Assembly (NCBI RefSeq): GCF_024584705.1
Contig: NZ_CP097384.1
Coordinates: 1,550,001-1,614,000 of the forward strand
DNA length: 64,000 bases
Source of the DNA: Blastopirellula sp. J2-11
GTDB lineage: Bacteria; Planctomycetota; Planctomycetia; Pirellulales; Pirellulaceae
Direction of reading: 5' to 3'
Shown: piece after piece, positions 43,842 through 52,186 of the stretch
Layout: each line of letters starts with the position of its first letter
How positions within the stretch are numbered: position 1 is the stretch's first letter
Notes under the pieces: generated by a model
What the model was told of the DNA's origin: nothing
Seen by the model: only the letters and a program-made list of their open reading frames with translations
Databases searched by the model: none
Program-made: the position numbers and the translations under genes

Positions 43842-43923
43842 CGGAGGGCAAGGGAGTCGAACCCTCAACCGGTTGCCCGGCGCCTGATTTCGAGTCAGGT
43901 TGCTAACCATTCGCATACCCTCC
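43842..43923 (-). tRNA. tRNA-Ser (anticodon CGA)
   Basis: The minus strand folds into a class II tRNA: acceptor GGAGGGT with GCCCTCC (one U-G pair), D-arm GC GAATGGTTA GC, anticodon stem CCTGA/TCAGG with loop CTCGAAA (anticodon CGA at 43890-43892), long variable arm CCGG GCAA CCGG, and T-arm with the canonical TTCGACT loop. The discriminator is G. CCA is not encoded. It lies between the XylR-like gene and csrA. Confidence 0.95.
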
Positions 43924-44336
43924 TGGGCAAGTCCCTTAGTTTACCGTCGGACGTCTGAGAGACAAGTCCGCTCCCCTAGCGGTTCAGCGGCGGGAGAATG
44001 CGGATGATTCGTCTCATCTTGAAACAGTGCATGGTCAACTTGTCCGGTGGTAACGCTTAGCGAAGAGGACAAGCGTTTGATTTTGCTGTTCAATCGGTCC
44101 TGATGTCCGTTGTCGTTTTTTGCGGACTTGGCCGGATTGAAACCAGTCTGGTGGGGCGCCTGTCGGTAGTAGCACTTCGTTACTTGAGCAAAACTGGTCG
44201 AAAAGTGGCCAAAATTGAGAAAATCTGGCGTTTTGGTCACTTTCTCCCTGTTTGGTTTGTCGTTTGCTTCTACAACGCCTTCGCTCAGGCAAGGTAAATG
44301 GATTTCCCCTCTGATTTCTCCAAAGGAGCCTTCGAT
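43924..44336. other. Intergenic region between tRNA-Ser and csrA
   Basis: A 413-base stretch with no supported gene. It contains the inverted repeat at 44202-44243 and presumably the csrA promoter. Short open frames on both strands (for example 43941-44240 minus) have no family features. Confidence 0.5.
44202..44243 (+). repeat. Imperfect inverted repeat upstream of csrA
   Basis: AAAGTGGCCAAAA (44202-44214) pairs with TTTTGGTCACTTT (44231-44243) with one wobble or mismatch. It lies about 94 bases before the csrA ATG, so it may be an operator or leader hairpin. Confidence 0.5.
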
Positions 44337-44567
44337 ATGTTAGTACTGACACGCAAACCCGGCGAAACCATCCGCATCGGCGACGACATCGTGGTCACCA
44401 TCAGTCAATTAAAGGGTGGTCGAGTTCGCATCGGCATTGACGCACCGCCTGAGATGGGGATCCGTCGCGGCGAGTTAGAGCTGCGGGACGAGAAGGACGA
44501 AATGCCGGCCGCGATTCCGTTCTATTCGCACGTTGGATCGCATCACGAGAAATCGTATGTCGGCTAG
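44337..44567 (+). CDS. csrA: Carbon storage regulator CsrA
   Basis: A 76-residue RNA-binding protein that binds GGA motifs in mRNA leaders to alter translation. MLVLTRKPGETIRIGDDIVVTI and GRVRIGIDAPPEMGIRRGEL match the family throughout, including the conserved Arg near residue 44. The ATG at 44337 with AAGGAG upstream is clear; the frame extends 13 codons further up. The C-terminal 15 residues (HVGSHHEKSYVG) are longer than in E. coli CsrA. The flagellar neighbours common for csrA are absent here. Confidence 0.95.
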   Translation: MLVLTRKPGETIRIGDDIVVTISQLKGGRVRIGIDAPPEMGIRRGELELRDEKDEMPAAIPFYSHVGSHHEKSYVG

Positions 44568-44776
44568 TTTCGGCCGAAGCAGAGCCGCTGTCGAACCTGT
44601 TGCATCACCAAGCCGGGTGGTGAGACGCCTATCGTACGCGTTGTGCCGCTTATAGCCGATAATCTCGCTTTAAGTCCTTCGCCAGAAAACCTTTGTCTCT
44701 GCTAGCAGCACGTCGATAACTATCCTTGTCGCCACAGCGACTGGATCGACCGACGAGACACCAGCGAGCAGGTATT

Positions 44777-45109
44777 ATGGCAAAGAAGGATACGTTCCGA
44801 ATTGTGACCCGTGGACAAAATGGTCAGCTGCGGATCAAAGATTACGACAACGCCGAACCGCTGCTGAAAATGCATATTCAAGTCGGCGTCGAAGATTGCA
44901 GCACCGATCTAGCGCTGCGAGGAATGCCGATCTTCCGCGGCCTGATTGGCCCGATGCCGGAAGGCAAAAACGTGATTCGTTACGAATCGCCCGACGTCTT
45001 TGAATCGCTCACCAAAGAGTGGAGCACGACAAAGACGAAGCGCCGTCGTCGTACGGCGAAACCAGATCACCTGACGTCCGACGCCTCTGCGGACGACGCT
45101 ACGGCGTAA
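44777..45109 (+). CDS. Small basic cytoplasmic protein, unknown
   Basis: A 110-residue protein without a recognised family. The ATG at 44777 is preceded by AGG. The sequence is mostly beta-like in the first 80 residues (DTFRIVTRGQNGQLRIKDYD, MHIQVGVEDCSTDLALRGMP), then a Lys/Arg-rich stretch (TKTKRRRRTAKP) and an acidic/Ser tail. The basic patch could bind nucleic acid. It follows csrA by 209 bases on the same strand. Confidence 0.7.
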   Translation: MAKKDTFRIVTRGQNGQLRIKDYDNAEPLLKMHIQVGVEDCSTDLALRGMPIFRGLIGPMPEGKNVIRYESPDVFESLTKEWSTTKTKRRRRTAKPDHLTSDASADDATA

Positions 45110-45173
45110 CTCTCCCGATTACCTCCCTGCGGTCATGCGGATCCGTTGCCGCTGATCGCCGATGTGAGCCGAT

Positions 45174-45256
45174 AGCCGGAGAGTAGAGAGGCGCTCTGTC
45201 AAACGCGCGACTGGGCGCCGAACGACGACTTCCCCGAGCCTCTCCACTCTCCGGCT
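45174..45256. repeat. Long inverted repeat between convergent genes
   Basis: A 19-base arm AGCCGGAGAGTAGAGAGGC (45174-45192) pairs with 45238-45256 with one mismatch, spaced by 45 bases. It lies between the 3' ends of the 44777 gene and the GrpB-family gene. A bidirectional transcription stop or a dispersed repeat are both possible. Confidence 0.75.
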
Positions 45257-45275
45257 GGCTTGCATCGCCTGCAGG

Positions 45276-45803
45276 TTATGCTTCTCGATCTCCGCCGCTT
45301 TGTTGCTCTTCGATATGGCGGAAGAAAACGAGCTTCGATAGTTCGTACTGCGCGCCGTCGACCCCTTGAATCGCCAGACGCCGTTTGAGTTGCGCATAGC
45401 GCTCGGTCGAGCCGCCGCAGTGCGCGATCGCGTCACGGAACTGCACCGCGGTGCGCCAAAAATCTCCGCTCGCAGGGGTCAATAACAAGCGATAGGCGGG
45501 GGTACCGCCAAATCGTCGGCGGCGATATTCGGCGAGCACTCCTTCTTCGGCCAGACGGGTCTCGACGGCCGTGAAGCGAAGCCCCTCGATATAGGGCGCG
45601 ACTTCGGCAAGGTGGTCGGCATTGTCGACGCCGACCAGCAAATCGACGACCCCGTCTCGTGCTGGCGCTAGCGGAATCGCCGTTCCACCGACATGCTCGA
45701 CCGTGGAAATAAGCCCCTCCGCGGCAAAACGCAGGCTCGATTTCATCTGTTCAAAAGCTTGCGGCCAGCGGGGATCATAGGCGTACAAAACAAGTTGGCT
45801 CAT
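45276..45803 (-). CDS. GrpB/UPF0157 family protein
   Basis: A 175-residue member of the GrpB (UPF0157) family, related to nucleotidyltransferases. The N-terminal LVLYAYDPRWPQAFEQMKSSL, VEHVGGTAIPLAPARDGVVDLLVGV and FRDAI segments are typical: the family shows VEHVGSTAIPGLAAKPIID, whereas here several of these residues are altered, including the usual Ser in GSTA (now Gly). The ATG at 45803 with AAGGAG upstream is used. A nucleotide-transfer role is plausible but untested. Confidence 0.82.
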   Translation of the reverse strand: MSQLVLYAYDPRWPQAFEQMKSSLRFAAEGLISTVEHVGGTAIPLAPARDGVVDLLVGVDNADHLAEVAPYIEGLRFTAVETRLAEEGVLAEYRRRRFGGTPAYRLLLTPASGDFWRTAVQFRDAIAHCGGSTERYAQLKRRLAIQGVDGAQYELSKLVFFRHIEEQQSGGDREA

Positions 45804-45963
45804 CGCAGTCGCTCCTTGGACGGTGCTAGCGGCTTGCGGGAAACCCAATTCGCTGGATTACCGCTGAGATCTCTCTAGTCGCGGGGACGATCAAAGGCCT
45901 ATAATCCGCGACCAGTATGGAATGATTGCTGCGATGGCATCTTAACCGAAATTCGACCAGCAG

Positions 45964-48900
45964 ATGGCGTTTTCTCCCGGACAAGGAGGTCCGACGGCGA
46001 GGCGTGCGCGTCAGAATTGTACGCGTCATGTCTATTGCTATGCGCACATCCTCTTCGCCTGGTCGCTGCTTTGCCTAGGAAATTTCGCCGCGGCGCAGAC
46101 CGTCGGCGATCCGGTCCAGCTTGATTTGCGGATCGCCTGGGGCGGAGGTCCGGTGCAAAGTTGGAGCGGCGACGTTCGCATTTCTTCCGGCAAGATCGCA
46201 CTAAAGCGGTTGTTGGGAATGGAAGCCGATGAGGCTCGCTCGGTTCGCGAAATCGATGGCGCTATCCAAATCCAACACCGTACCGAGCGCGTTTACGACG
46301 GCTTCGATATTGCGGTGACCGCGCCGATCACGGCCCAACTGCAAATTGATATTCACCCGCAATCCGCCGCGCAGCCCCCCCAGGCGATCGTCATCCCGCT
46401 GCAGACGTTGCTCGACCGCTCGCATAGCGCCACGCTCGATCAGCAAGGGACGCAACTACTTGTTCGTCGCTCGCCGGGAGACGCGCTGCGGGTCGTGATG
46501 GATCGCAAAAATTTGATCTTCGCACCGGGCGAGACTTTCTCGGTTCGCTATCAAGCGAATCAGCCGCAATTGTCGTTTGGCTCGAAGTTGCGCTTGGACC
46601 TGCGGCTGAGTCATGCTCGCAAGACCGATGCGATCTGGACGCACAGTGAACCGTATACATCAGATCGCAGCGGCGGGATTGATTTGAAAACGACTTACGC
46701 GGTCCCGCTTCCCAAAGAAGAAGGGGTCTACGAACTGACCGCGACGTTGGTCGAAGATCGATTGACCAACTTAGTTTTCTCGGCCAAGCCGCTGCTCGAA
46801 CGAAGAGTGCAGTTGGTCGTGATTGATCCGCAAAAGGCTGCTGCGGCCGAAGATGGTCCGCTGCGCACGATCGTTGACATTGACCCGGCGAGCCCCGGTT
46901 GGTGGCTGCGAATGTCGCGGTTGTCGCAATACAACCCTTGGCGCCGCCAACGCCCGACCGAACTGTTCAATCAGCCGCCGACAACGCGAACTCACCTTGA
47001 TCGCAAATGGACCGAGCTGACGGTCGACGGTTGGCACGCATTTCCGTTGGCGATTGAAAAAGTGGGTCAGCCGCATGTCTTAGAAATTGAATACCCCAGC
47101 GACGTCGCGCAAAGTTTAGGGATCAGCATCATCGAGCCAAACGCGGGAGGATCGATCTCGCCGCTGGGTGTCGATGCGGGACTGGAGAATCGCGGGCTGG
47201 TCGGAGGTGAAACGGCGGAGCTGAAAACGCATCGTCTGGTTTTTTGGCCCAAGAGCGCCACGCCGCTGGTCGTGCTGACCAATCGACGCGAAACGGGCGA
47301 AGCGGTGTTTGGCCGAATTCGCGTGTTGGCGGGACAAGCCGCCGTCGCGCCGACAAAAAACAAACCGCTGGCCGATGGTCGCTTGGCGATCGCGCATTAT
47401 GAAAAGCCGTTGTTTGGCTCGTCTTTCTCGGCCACGCAAGATGTCAATCCGGTGTCGCAGCGCAGTCTCGACGACTGGGTCACCTTCTACGAAGGGGGAG
47501 ATCGCCTGATCCAGTACCTGCAGCACGCAGGCTACAACGGCGCGTCGATCTCGGTGCTAAGCGAAGGTTCGGCCCTGTTTCCGAGTGAGCAGATTCGGAC
47601 CAATCCCAAGTACGACAAAGGGGCTTACTTCTTGGACGGGCGCGATCCCGTGCAAAAAGATGTGTTGGAAATGTTGTTGCGGCAATTTGATCGAGCCGGA
47701 ATGACGCTCTTCCCGGCGATCGAATTCAACGCACCGCTAGAATCGCTTGAGAAACTGCGCGAGTCATTGGGCGACGAGCGGCTCGATTTGGTCGATGATC
47801 AAGGTCGCGCTGCAATGGATGTCAGCAGTGCAGGAGGGCAGGGCGCCTACTACAATCCGCTGCAGCCTGAAGTTCGCACCGCGATGGAGCAGCTGATCGA
47901 AGAACTGGTCGGCCGCTATGGACATCATCCGTCGTTTGGCGGCCTTACGCTGCAACTGAACGCGAACGGCTACGCCCAATTGCCGGGCGCCAAATGGGGA
48001 ATGGATCGCGCCACGGTCACCCGGTTCTTACAAGAGACGCGCATCGCCAATTCGATCGAAGAATTGGGACAACGCCCTTCTACCGCGATCTTGGCCCAGC
48101 ATCGTCAAGCGTGGCTCGCCTGGCGTGCCGAACAAATGAGCCAGTTTTACGAAGCTGCGGCGCAAATCGTCCGACGCAAGAAACCAGCAGGCCTGTTGAT
48201 GCTCGACACGGCAGGCTCTTTCCGCGGCTATGACTGGAATGATCGCTTGGCGCCCAGCTTGCCGCGCAATATGACGTTGGACGGGGCGCTGCTCGAAGCC
48301 GGCGTCAGTCGGCAACAACTGCAAGCGAGCGACGCGATCGCGCTGTTGCGGACAGGCTATGTACGACCGGAAGGGGAGCCTGCGAACCAGGGAGCGTATG
48401 AGATGATCAACGCTTCGCAGGAAGAGGCCGCCTATAGTCAGCATGTGAACCGCGGCGTATTGGAGTTCCATGTTCCGGCGACCATGCGGCTCGCGAAGTT
48501 GGACGAAGCGAACCCGTTTGGGGGCGCCGACAATTTCTCATGGATCGCGGCGGAGTTTGTGGGCGTTGGACGGCAAACGCGGCGTCCGTTGATCGAAGCG
48601 CTGGTCGACGTCGATCCGGCGATCTTATTGCGCGGCGGCTGGTCGGTTCCGTTGGGCGAAGAAGCAGTAGTCCGCGACGTGCTGCAAATATTGACCGCTT
48701 TGCCGCGGGAACGTTTTGACGACATCGCCTGGTCGACGACCAGCGCCGTACAACCGGTCGTGGCTCGTCGTCTGGTCAAAAATGGGGTCACCTATTGCTA
48801 CTTCGCCAACGCATCTCCGTGGCCGATTACGCTGAACATGACGGTGCGAAATACGACCGCTGCTGCGGCGGCGCCGCTTGGTGAACCATCGGCCGAAAGC

Positions 48901-49842
48901 GTTGCGTTGGCCGCTGGGGACGCCGTCTGGTCACTGACGTTGCCGGCCTATGGCTTGGATGCCTTTTCAATTGATACTCCGGGCACGCTGTTTGAATCGG
49001 CCGAAGTATTGCTGCCGCCGGCGCTGCTGGCCGCGCTGGATCAAAGCAACAAAGAGTTTTCGTTGCGACTTCGCAGTCTGCGCAGCGTTCCGCCGTTGGC
49101 CGTGTTGAAAAACCCCGGCTTCGAGTCGCCGTTGCAGGCCGACGGCATGTTGGGTTGGAAGTACAACGCGGCGGCGGACGCGAGAATCGCGATCGATCCC
49201 GACAATCCGCCAGTCGGCGCTGCAGCCTTGCAGATGCAAAGCGGCGGCGGAGTCGCGTGGATTCGGAGCCAACCAATTCCACGTCCCAGCACTGGGCGAC
49301 TTTTCGTGCGGGCGCAACTTCGCAGCAACAAGGCGCAGTTGTCGCCGCCGCTACGGATCTCGGTCGACGGCGAAGTGAATGGGCAAGACTACTACCAACC
49401 GCTATCGCTAGGCGCCGGACCTAATCCGGCGGTCGAAGCGAACTGGCGCATCTTTGAGCATGGCGTCTACGATTTGCCGTCTGATCTGGTCGACCTGAAA
49501 GTTGGGTTTGACTTGATGGGGGCCGGCGACGTTTCGATCGACGAAGTTCAGGTATTTGACGTCGGTTTTAGCGAAGGGGAAAAGCGAGAACTGCAAAAGC
49601 TGCGAACGCTCTCCGACGGCAAGTACCATCAAGGTCAATTTGCCGATTGCTACCGCATTCTGGACAGCTACTGGGTCCGGTTCCTGCAAGAACGCGTACC
49701 GATCGCGCCCGAATTGACCCAACAGCCGAAGTCGGTTGAGCGAACCGCGACCTTACCCGAACGCGCTGCCCCGGTTGAATCAAAAGAAGAATCCCGCTTC
49801 GATTGGCTCCGAAAATACACCCCCCGCTTCCCGCGGTTCTAA
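45964..49842 (+). CDS. Giant exported TIM-barrel glycosidase-like protein
   Basis: A 1292-residue exported protein. A signal sequence lies near residues 27-44 (YAHILFAWSLLCLGNFAAAQ). Residues about 50-480 are beta-rich. A region resembling a family-10-like glycoside hydrolase TIM barrel spans about 500-800 (DDWVTFYEGGDRLIQYLQ, GYNGASISVLSEGS, GMTLFPAIEF, GRYGHHPSFGGLTLQLN). A C-terminal carbohydrate-binding-like segment starts near 1047 (LKNPGFESPLQADGMLGW). The catalytic pair was not located with certainty. A role in polysaccharide degradation outside the cytoplasm is likely. The gene is monocistronic. Confidence 0.78.
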   Translation: MAFSPGQGGPTARRARQNCTRHVYCYAHILFAWSLLCLGNFAAAQTVGDPVQLDLRIAWGGGPVQSWSGDVRISSGKIALKRLLGMEADEARSVREIDGAIQIQHRTERVYDGFDIAVTAPITAQLQIDIHPQSAAQPPQAIVIPLQTLLDRSHSATLDQQGTQLLVRRSPGDALRVVMDRKNLIFAPGETFSVRYQANQPQLSFGSKLRLDLRLSHARKTDAIWTHSEPYTSDRSGGIDLKTTYAVPLPKEEGVYELTATLVEDRLTNLVFSAKPLLERRVQLVVIDPQKAAAAEDGPLRTIVDIDPASPGWWLRMSRLSQYNPWRRQRPTELFNQPPTTRTHLDRKWTELTVDGWHAFPLAIEKVGQPHVLEIEYPSDVAQSLGISIIEPNAGGSISPLGVDAGLENRGLVGGETAELKTHRLVFWPKSATPLVVLTNRRETGEAVFGRIRVLAGQAAVAPTKNKPLADGRLAIAHYEKPLFGSSFSATQDVNPVSQRSLDDWVTFYEGGDRLIQYLQHAGYNGASISVLSEGSALFPSEQIRTNPKYDKGAYFLDGRDPVQKDVLEMLLRQFDRAGMTLFPAIEFNAPLESLEKLRESLGDERLDLVDDQGRAAMDVSSAGGQGAYYNPLQPEVRTAMEQLIEELVGRYGHHPSFGGLTLQLNANGYAQLPGAKWGMDRATVTRFLQETRIANSIEELGQRPSTAILAQHRQAWLAWRAEQMSQFYEAAAQIVRRKKPAGLLMLDTAGSFRGYDWNDRLAPSLPRNMTLDGALLEAGVSRQQLQASDAIALLRTGYVRPEGEPANQGAYEMINASQEEAAYSQHVNRGVLEFHVPATMRLAKLDEANPFGGADNFSWIAAEFVGVGRQTRRPLIEALVDVDPAILLRGGWSVPLGEEAVVRDVLQILTALPRERFDDIAWSTTSAVQPVVARRLVKNGVTYCYFANASPWPITLNMTVRNTTAAAAAPLGEPSAESVALAAGDAVWSLTLPAYGLDAFSIDTPGTLFESAEVLLPPALLAALDQSNKEFSLRLRSLRSVPPLAVLKNPGFESPLQADGMLGWKYNAAADARIAIDPDNPPVGAAALQMQSGGGVAWIRSQPIPRPSTGRLFVRAQLRSNKAQLSPPLRISVDGEVNGQDYYQPLSLGAGPNPAVEANWRIFEHGVYDLPSDLVDLKVGFDLMGAGDVSIDEVQVFDVGFSEGEKRELQKLRTLSDGKYHQGQFADCYRILDSYWVRFLQERVPIAPELTQQPKSVERTATLPERAAPVESKEESRFDWLRKYTPRFPRF

Positions 49843-50071
49843 ACAGGCGGCCGGTCCCAAAGAGGACCAACTTTCGGGACCAAGATTGTCCGTTGACAAT
49901 GCGCACGGATCCGTGGTCGATTGCCGTGCAGCGAGAAGGAAAATAGGCTCCTATTTGCGCGCTTAGCATGGGGATGGTCGATCTCCCAGCAAAGCTCCGG
50001 CGCTCTTTGACAATTGACGTTTCGAAGCGTGCCGACGTTAGCGGTTCAATCCATAGTTGGGCTCGCTGTTC

Positions 50072-50146
50072 AAATTGCCCAGATTAACGCACGGGCTAGT
50101 TGGGCAATTTAGCAGAATATTTTCAACGCAGTCCGGTCCGGTCCAA
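50072..50146 (+). repeat. Repeat module B1
   Basis: Begins AAATTGCCCAGATTAACGCA and ends CAGTCCGGTCCGGTCCAA (50129-50146). Its own ends can form a stem: AAATTGCCCA (50072-50081) with TGGGCAATTT (50101-50110). It is the counterpart of module A1. Confidence 0.72.
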
Positions 50147-50158
50147 CCTTTAGATTTT

Positions 50159-50304
50159 GTAGGGTGCGTCAAGACGCACTAGGCCCTGCTGATCCGATCC
50201 AGAACCTTCCTCGCGTGGCAACGCAATGGCGCCTCGGTTGCGTTGCCACGCGAGTCGATTGGTTGCGGATTCGGCACTTCGAGGTGCGTCTTGACGCACC
50301 CTAC
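50159..50304. repeat. Nested inverted repeat
   Basis: Outer 21-bp perfect arms are at 50159-50179 and 50284-50304 (core GGGTGCGTCAAGACGCAC). Inner 17-bp perfect arms are at 50210-50226 and 50238-50254 (core CGTGGCAACGCAA). Each outer arm is itself nearly palindromic. The outer arm type recurs, degraded, at 8075-8097. Confidence 0.85.
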
Positions 50305-50362
50305 CTAAATTAACGCCCAGGTAGTTTGGACAAGTTGAAAAAATCAGTCCGGTCCGGTCCAA
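50305..50362 (+). repeat. Repeat module B2
   Basis: Follows the outer right arm directly: CTAAATTAACGCCCAGG, then CAGTCCGGTCCGGTCCAA at 50345-50362. In locus A the corresponding hairpin is followed by module A1 in the same order and orientation. Confidence 0.7.
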
Positions 50363-50399
50363 TGCTCTTCTTCCGCTTTCCCGTTTCCCCTTTTCTTCC

Positions 50400-51425
50400 T
50401 CACCCCGCGAGGGTGGTGAAGTAATAGCGGGTGATGTGATAGAAGACCGGCGCGGCGAAGCAGATCGCGTCGATCCGGTCCAAGACGCCTGCATGACCTT
50501 CGACCAACGTTCCGTAATCCCGAACGCCGCGGTCTCGTTTGATGGCGCTCATGGTCATGGTGCCGGCGGCGCCCATCACGGCGATGACGATTGACATCAG
50601 CGCTGATTGCCAGGAGTTAAACGGCGTTGCGCCGGTCAGCGACAACGCGGCGCCGATGATCGCGGTGACGCCGGTGCCGGCGAAGAATCCTTCCCAGGTC
50701 CGGCTGGCGTTGATCGACGGCGCGATCACGTTCCGGCCAATCAACTTGCCGCACACAAACTGCAGCAGGTCGCTGAGTTGGGCGATAAGGATGAAGAAGA
50801 AGAGTAAACCGGCTGAGGTGGTGTAGTCCGAATTTTTCCAATTCTCGAGATAAAGCAGCGCCGGCGCGTAGCTTAAAGCGTAGACGCAGATGTAGAGCCC
50901 GACTTGGATTTTGGCGACCCGTTCCAAGAAGCGTTTATAGTCGCCAGCGATTGCGATGCGGGCCGAGACAAACAAGAAGCCGTAGACCGGAATCAAAATA
51001 CTGAACAGTTCGTAGTGCGCCGATCCCAATCCGACCAGCACGTATTGGGCCGGCGTCAGGACGAAGAAGACCCAAAACAAGGTCCGATGGTCGCCGAGTC
51101 GAGTCGGCGTCAGCGTGATAAATTCACGCATTGCCCAAAACGAAATCAGGCCGAACAATATGACCGTTGCGATCGGTGTGGGGATCAAAAAAGTGACCGC
51201 CAAAATCGCGGTCATCAGCCACCACGCGCGGACGCGGTGGATGAAGGCCTGCACGATCGCCGGATTGACGCTGGAATCAGGTTGGCGTTTGAGCACCTGG
51301 CCGGCGGCCGTTGCGATCAACAAGCAGCCGATCACGACTCCCAAAAGCACCCCGGTCGGACCATCCAGCAGATGGACGCTTTGCGACTGAGCGATCAGTG
51401 TGAAGATGTAAGCGAACAAAGTCAT
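50400..51425 (-). CDS. cdsA: Phosphatidate cytidylyltransferase
   Basis: A 341-residue multi-pass enzyme that makes CDP-diacylglycerol from phosphatidate and CTP. The CDS signature SAIKRDRGVRDYGTLVEGHA with GVLDRIDAI lies near residues 295-325, and SRTWEGFFAG is the conserved region before it. About eight hydrophobic helices are seen. The ATG at 51425 follows plsC by 12 bases, so both belong to one operon for phospholipid synthesis. The family usually has 260-310 residues; the extra N-terminal helices lengthen it. Confidence 0.93.
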   Translation of the reverse strand: MTLFAYIFTLIAQSQSVHLLDGPTGVLLGVVIGCLLIATAAGQVLKRQPDSSVNPAIVQAFIHRVRAWWLMTAILAVTFLIPTPIATVILFGLISFWAMREFITLTPTRLGDHRTLFWVFFVLTPAQYVLVGLGSAHYELFSILIPVYGFLFVSARIAIAGDYKRFLERVAKIQVGLYICVYALSYAPALLYLENWKNSDYTTSAGLLFFFILIAQLSDLLQFVCGKLIGRNVIAPSINASRTWEGFFAGTGVTAIIGAALSLTGATPFNSWQSALMSIVIAVMGAAGTMTMSAIKRDRGVRDYGTLVEGHAGVLDRIDAICFAAPVFYHITRYYFTTLAG

Positions 51426-51437
51426 TCCGTGGGCCGA

Positions 51438-52055
51438 TCAAACGTCACGCAGTCGCAGCACCGATTGGCGCGCACGCGCCAGAAAATCATTTTTCGTTTC
51501 CCCTTGCTCCAGCCAGATCGGAGGGCCAAATACGACGCGACTTAACATCGGCACCGGCAGGTATTCGCCGCGCGGCAAGATGCGGTTCATATTGTCCATG
51601 TAGACGGGAACCAATTCCAGGTCAGGTCGCTTCTTATTCAGATAATAGATGCCGCTTTTGAAGCCGCGAATCTCGCCGCTATCGCTATGACCGCGCGTTC
51701 CTTCCGGAAAGACGATCAGCGAATATTGGTCGCCGATTTCGCGAATCATCAAGTCGACCGGGCTTTGGTGAACTTTGATTTTGTCGCGATCAATCAGCAT
51801 CGCATTCAGCGAACGGGCCAGATGACGACGGAACCAACCACGCGACCAATAGTCTTTGGCTGCGATCGGACGTGTGACCCGACGAACGTCTGGAGGCAGC
51901 GACGCCCAAATCACGATCGGATCAAGATGGCTCGTATGATTCGCAAAATAGACCCGCTGACACGTGTCAGGTTGGCAGTCGACCCAGCGCACGCTGGGGC
52001 CTGCGAATACCTTCGCCAGCGCCGCCAGAAATGGTGCAGTGAGATTCAGGTCCAC
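51438..52055 (-). CDS. plsC: 1-acyl-glycerol-3-phosphate acyltransferase
   Basis: A 205-residue PlsC-type acyltransferase that adds the second acyl chain to make phosphatidate, the substrate of CdsA. The catalytic HxxxxD motif is NHTSHLDP (His40, Asp45), and the phosphate-binding FPEGTRGHSD lies near 115. RGFKSGIYYL and VPVYMDN match later family blocks. The arrangement plsC-cdsA is functionally consistent. An amphipathic N-terminus may attach it to the membrane. Confidence 0.92.
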   Translation of the reverse strand: MDLNLTAPFLAALAKVFAGPSVRWVDCQPDTCQRVYFANHTSHLDPIVIWASLPPDVRRVTRPIAAKDYWSRGWFRRHLARSLNAMLIDRDKIKVHQSPVDLMIREIGDQYSLIVFPEGTRGHSDSGEIRGFKSGIYYLNKKRPDLELVPVYMDNMNRILPRGEYLPVPMLSRVVFGPPIWLEQGETKNDFLARARQSVLRLRDV

Positions 52056-52186
52056 GGCAAAAATTCAGGCGGCTAATCCATCTACCGCCGATCACGATAA
52101 GGGAAATGTCGACGCCTCTATCGTATCGCGCGGCGCCCGGTTCCGATAGTCCGCTCGCCCGGCGTAAGGTCTGTAATTGAGGGAGG

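Larger units (their letters stand above)
49843..50399. repeat. Gene-free composite repeat locus B
   Basis: A 557-base region without a credible gene. Two modules ending in CAGTCCGGTCCGGTCCAA (50072-50146 and about 50305-50362) flank a nested inverted repeat (50159-50304). The layout mirrors locus A at 7760-8551. Small palindromes also occur near 49885-49915. A minus-strand open frame at 50150-50494 reads the repeats and is rejected. Confidence 0.75.

Noticed and set aside
43842-43923. Possible integration site at tRNA-Ser
   Set aside because: No integrase gene, no direct repeat of the tRNA 3' end and no change in gene character on either side were seen.
43941-44352. Small ORFs between tRNA-Ser and csrA
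   Set aside because: Overlapping short frames on both strands, no ribosome site and no similarity; they cover the inverted repeat upstream of csrA.
50150-50494. Minus-strand open frame across repeat locus B
   Set aside because: It reads through both inverted repeats and modules and overlaps the cdsA 3' end; its peptide resembles the shadow peptide of locus A because the DNA repeats match.
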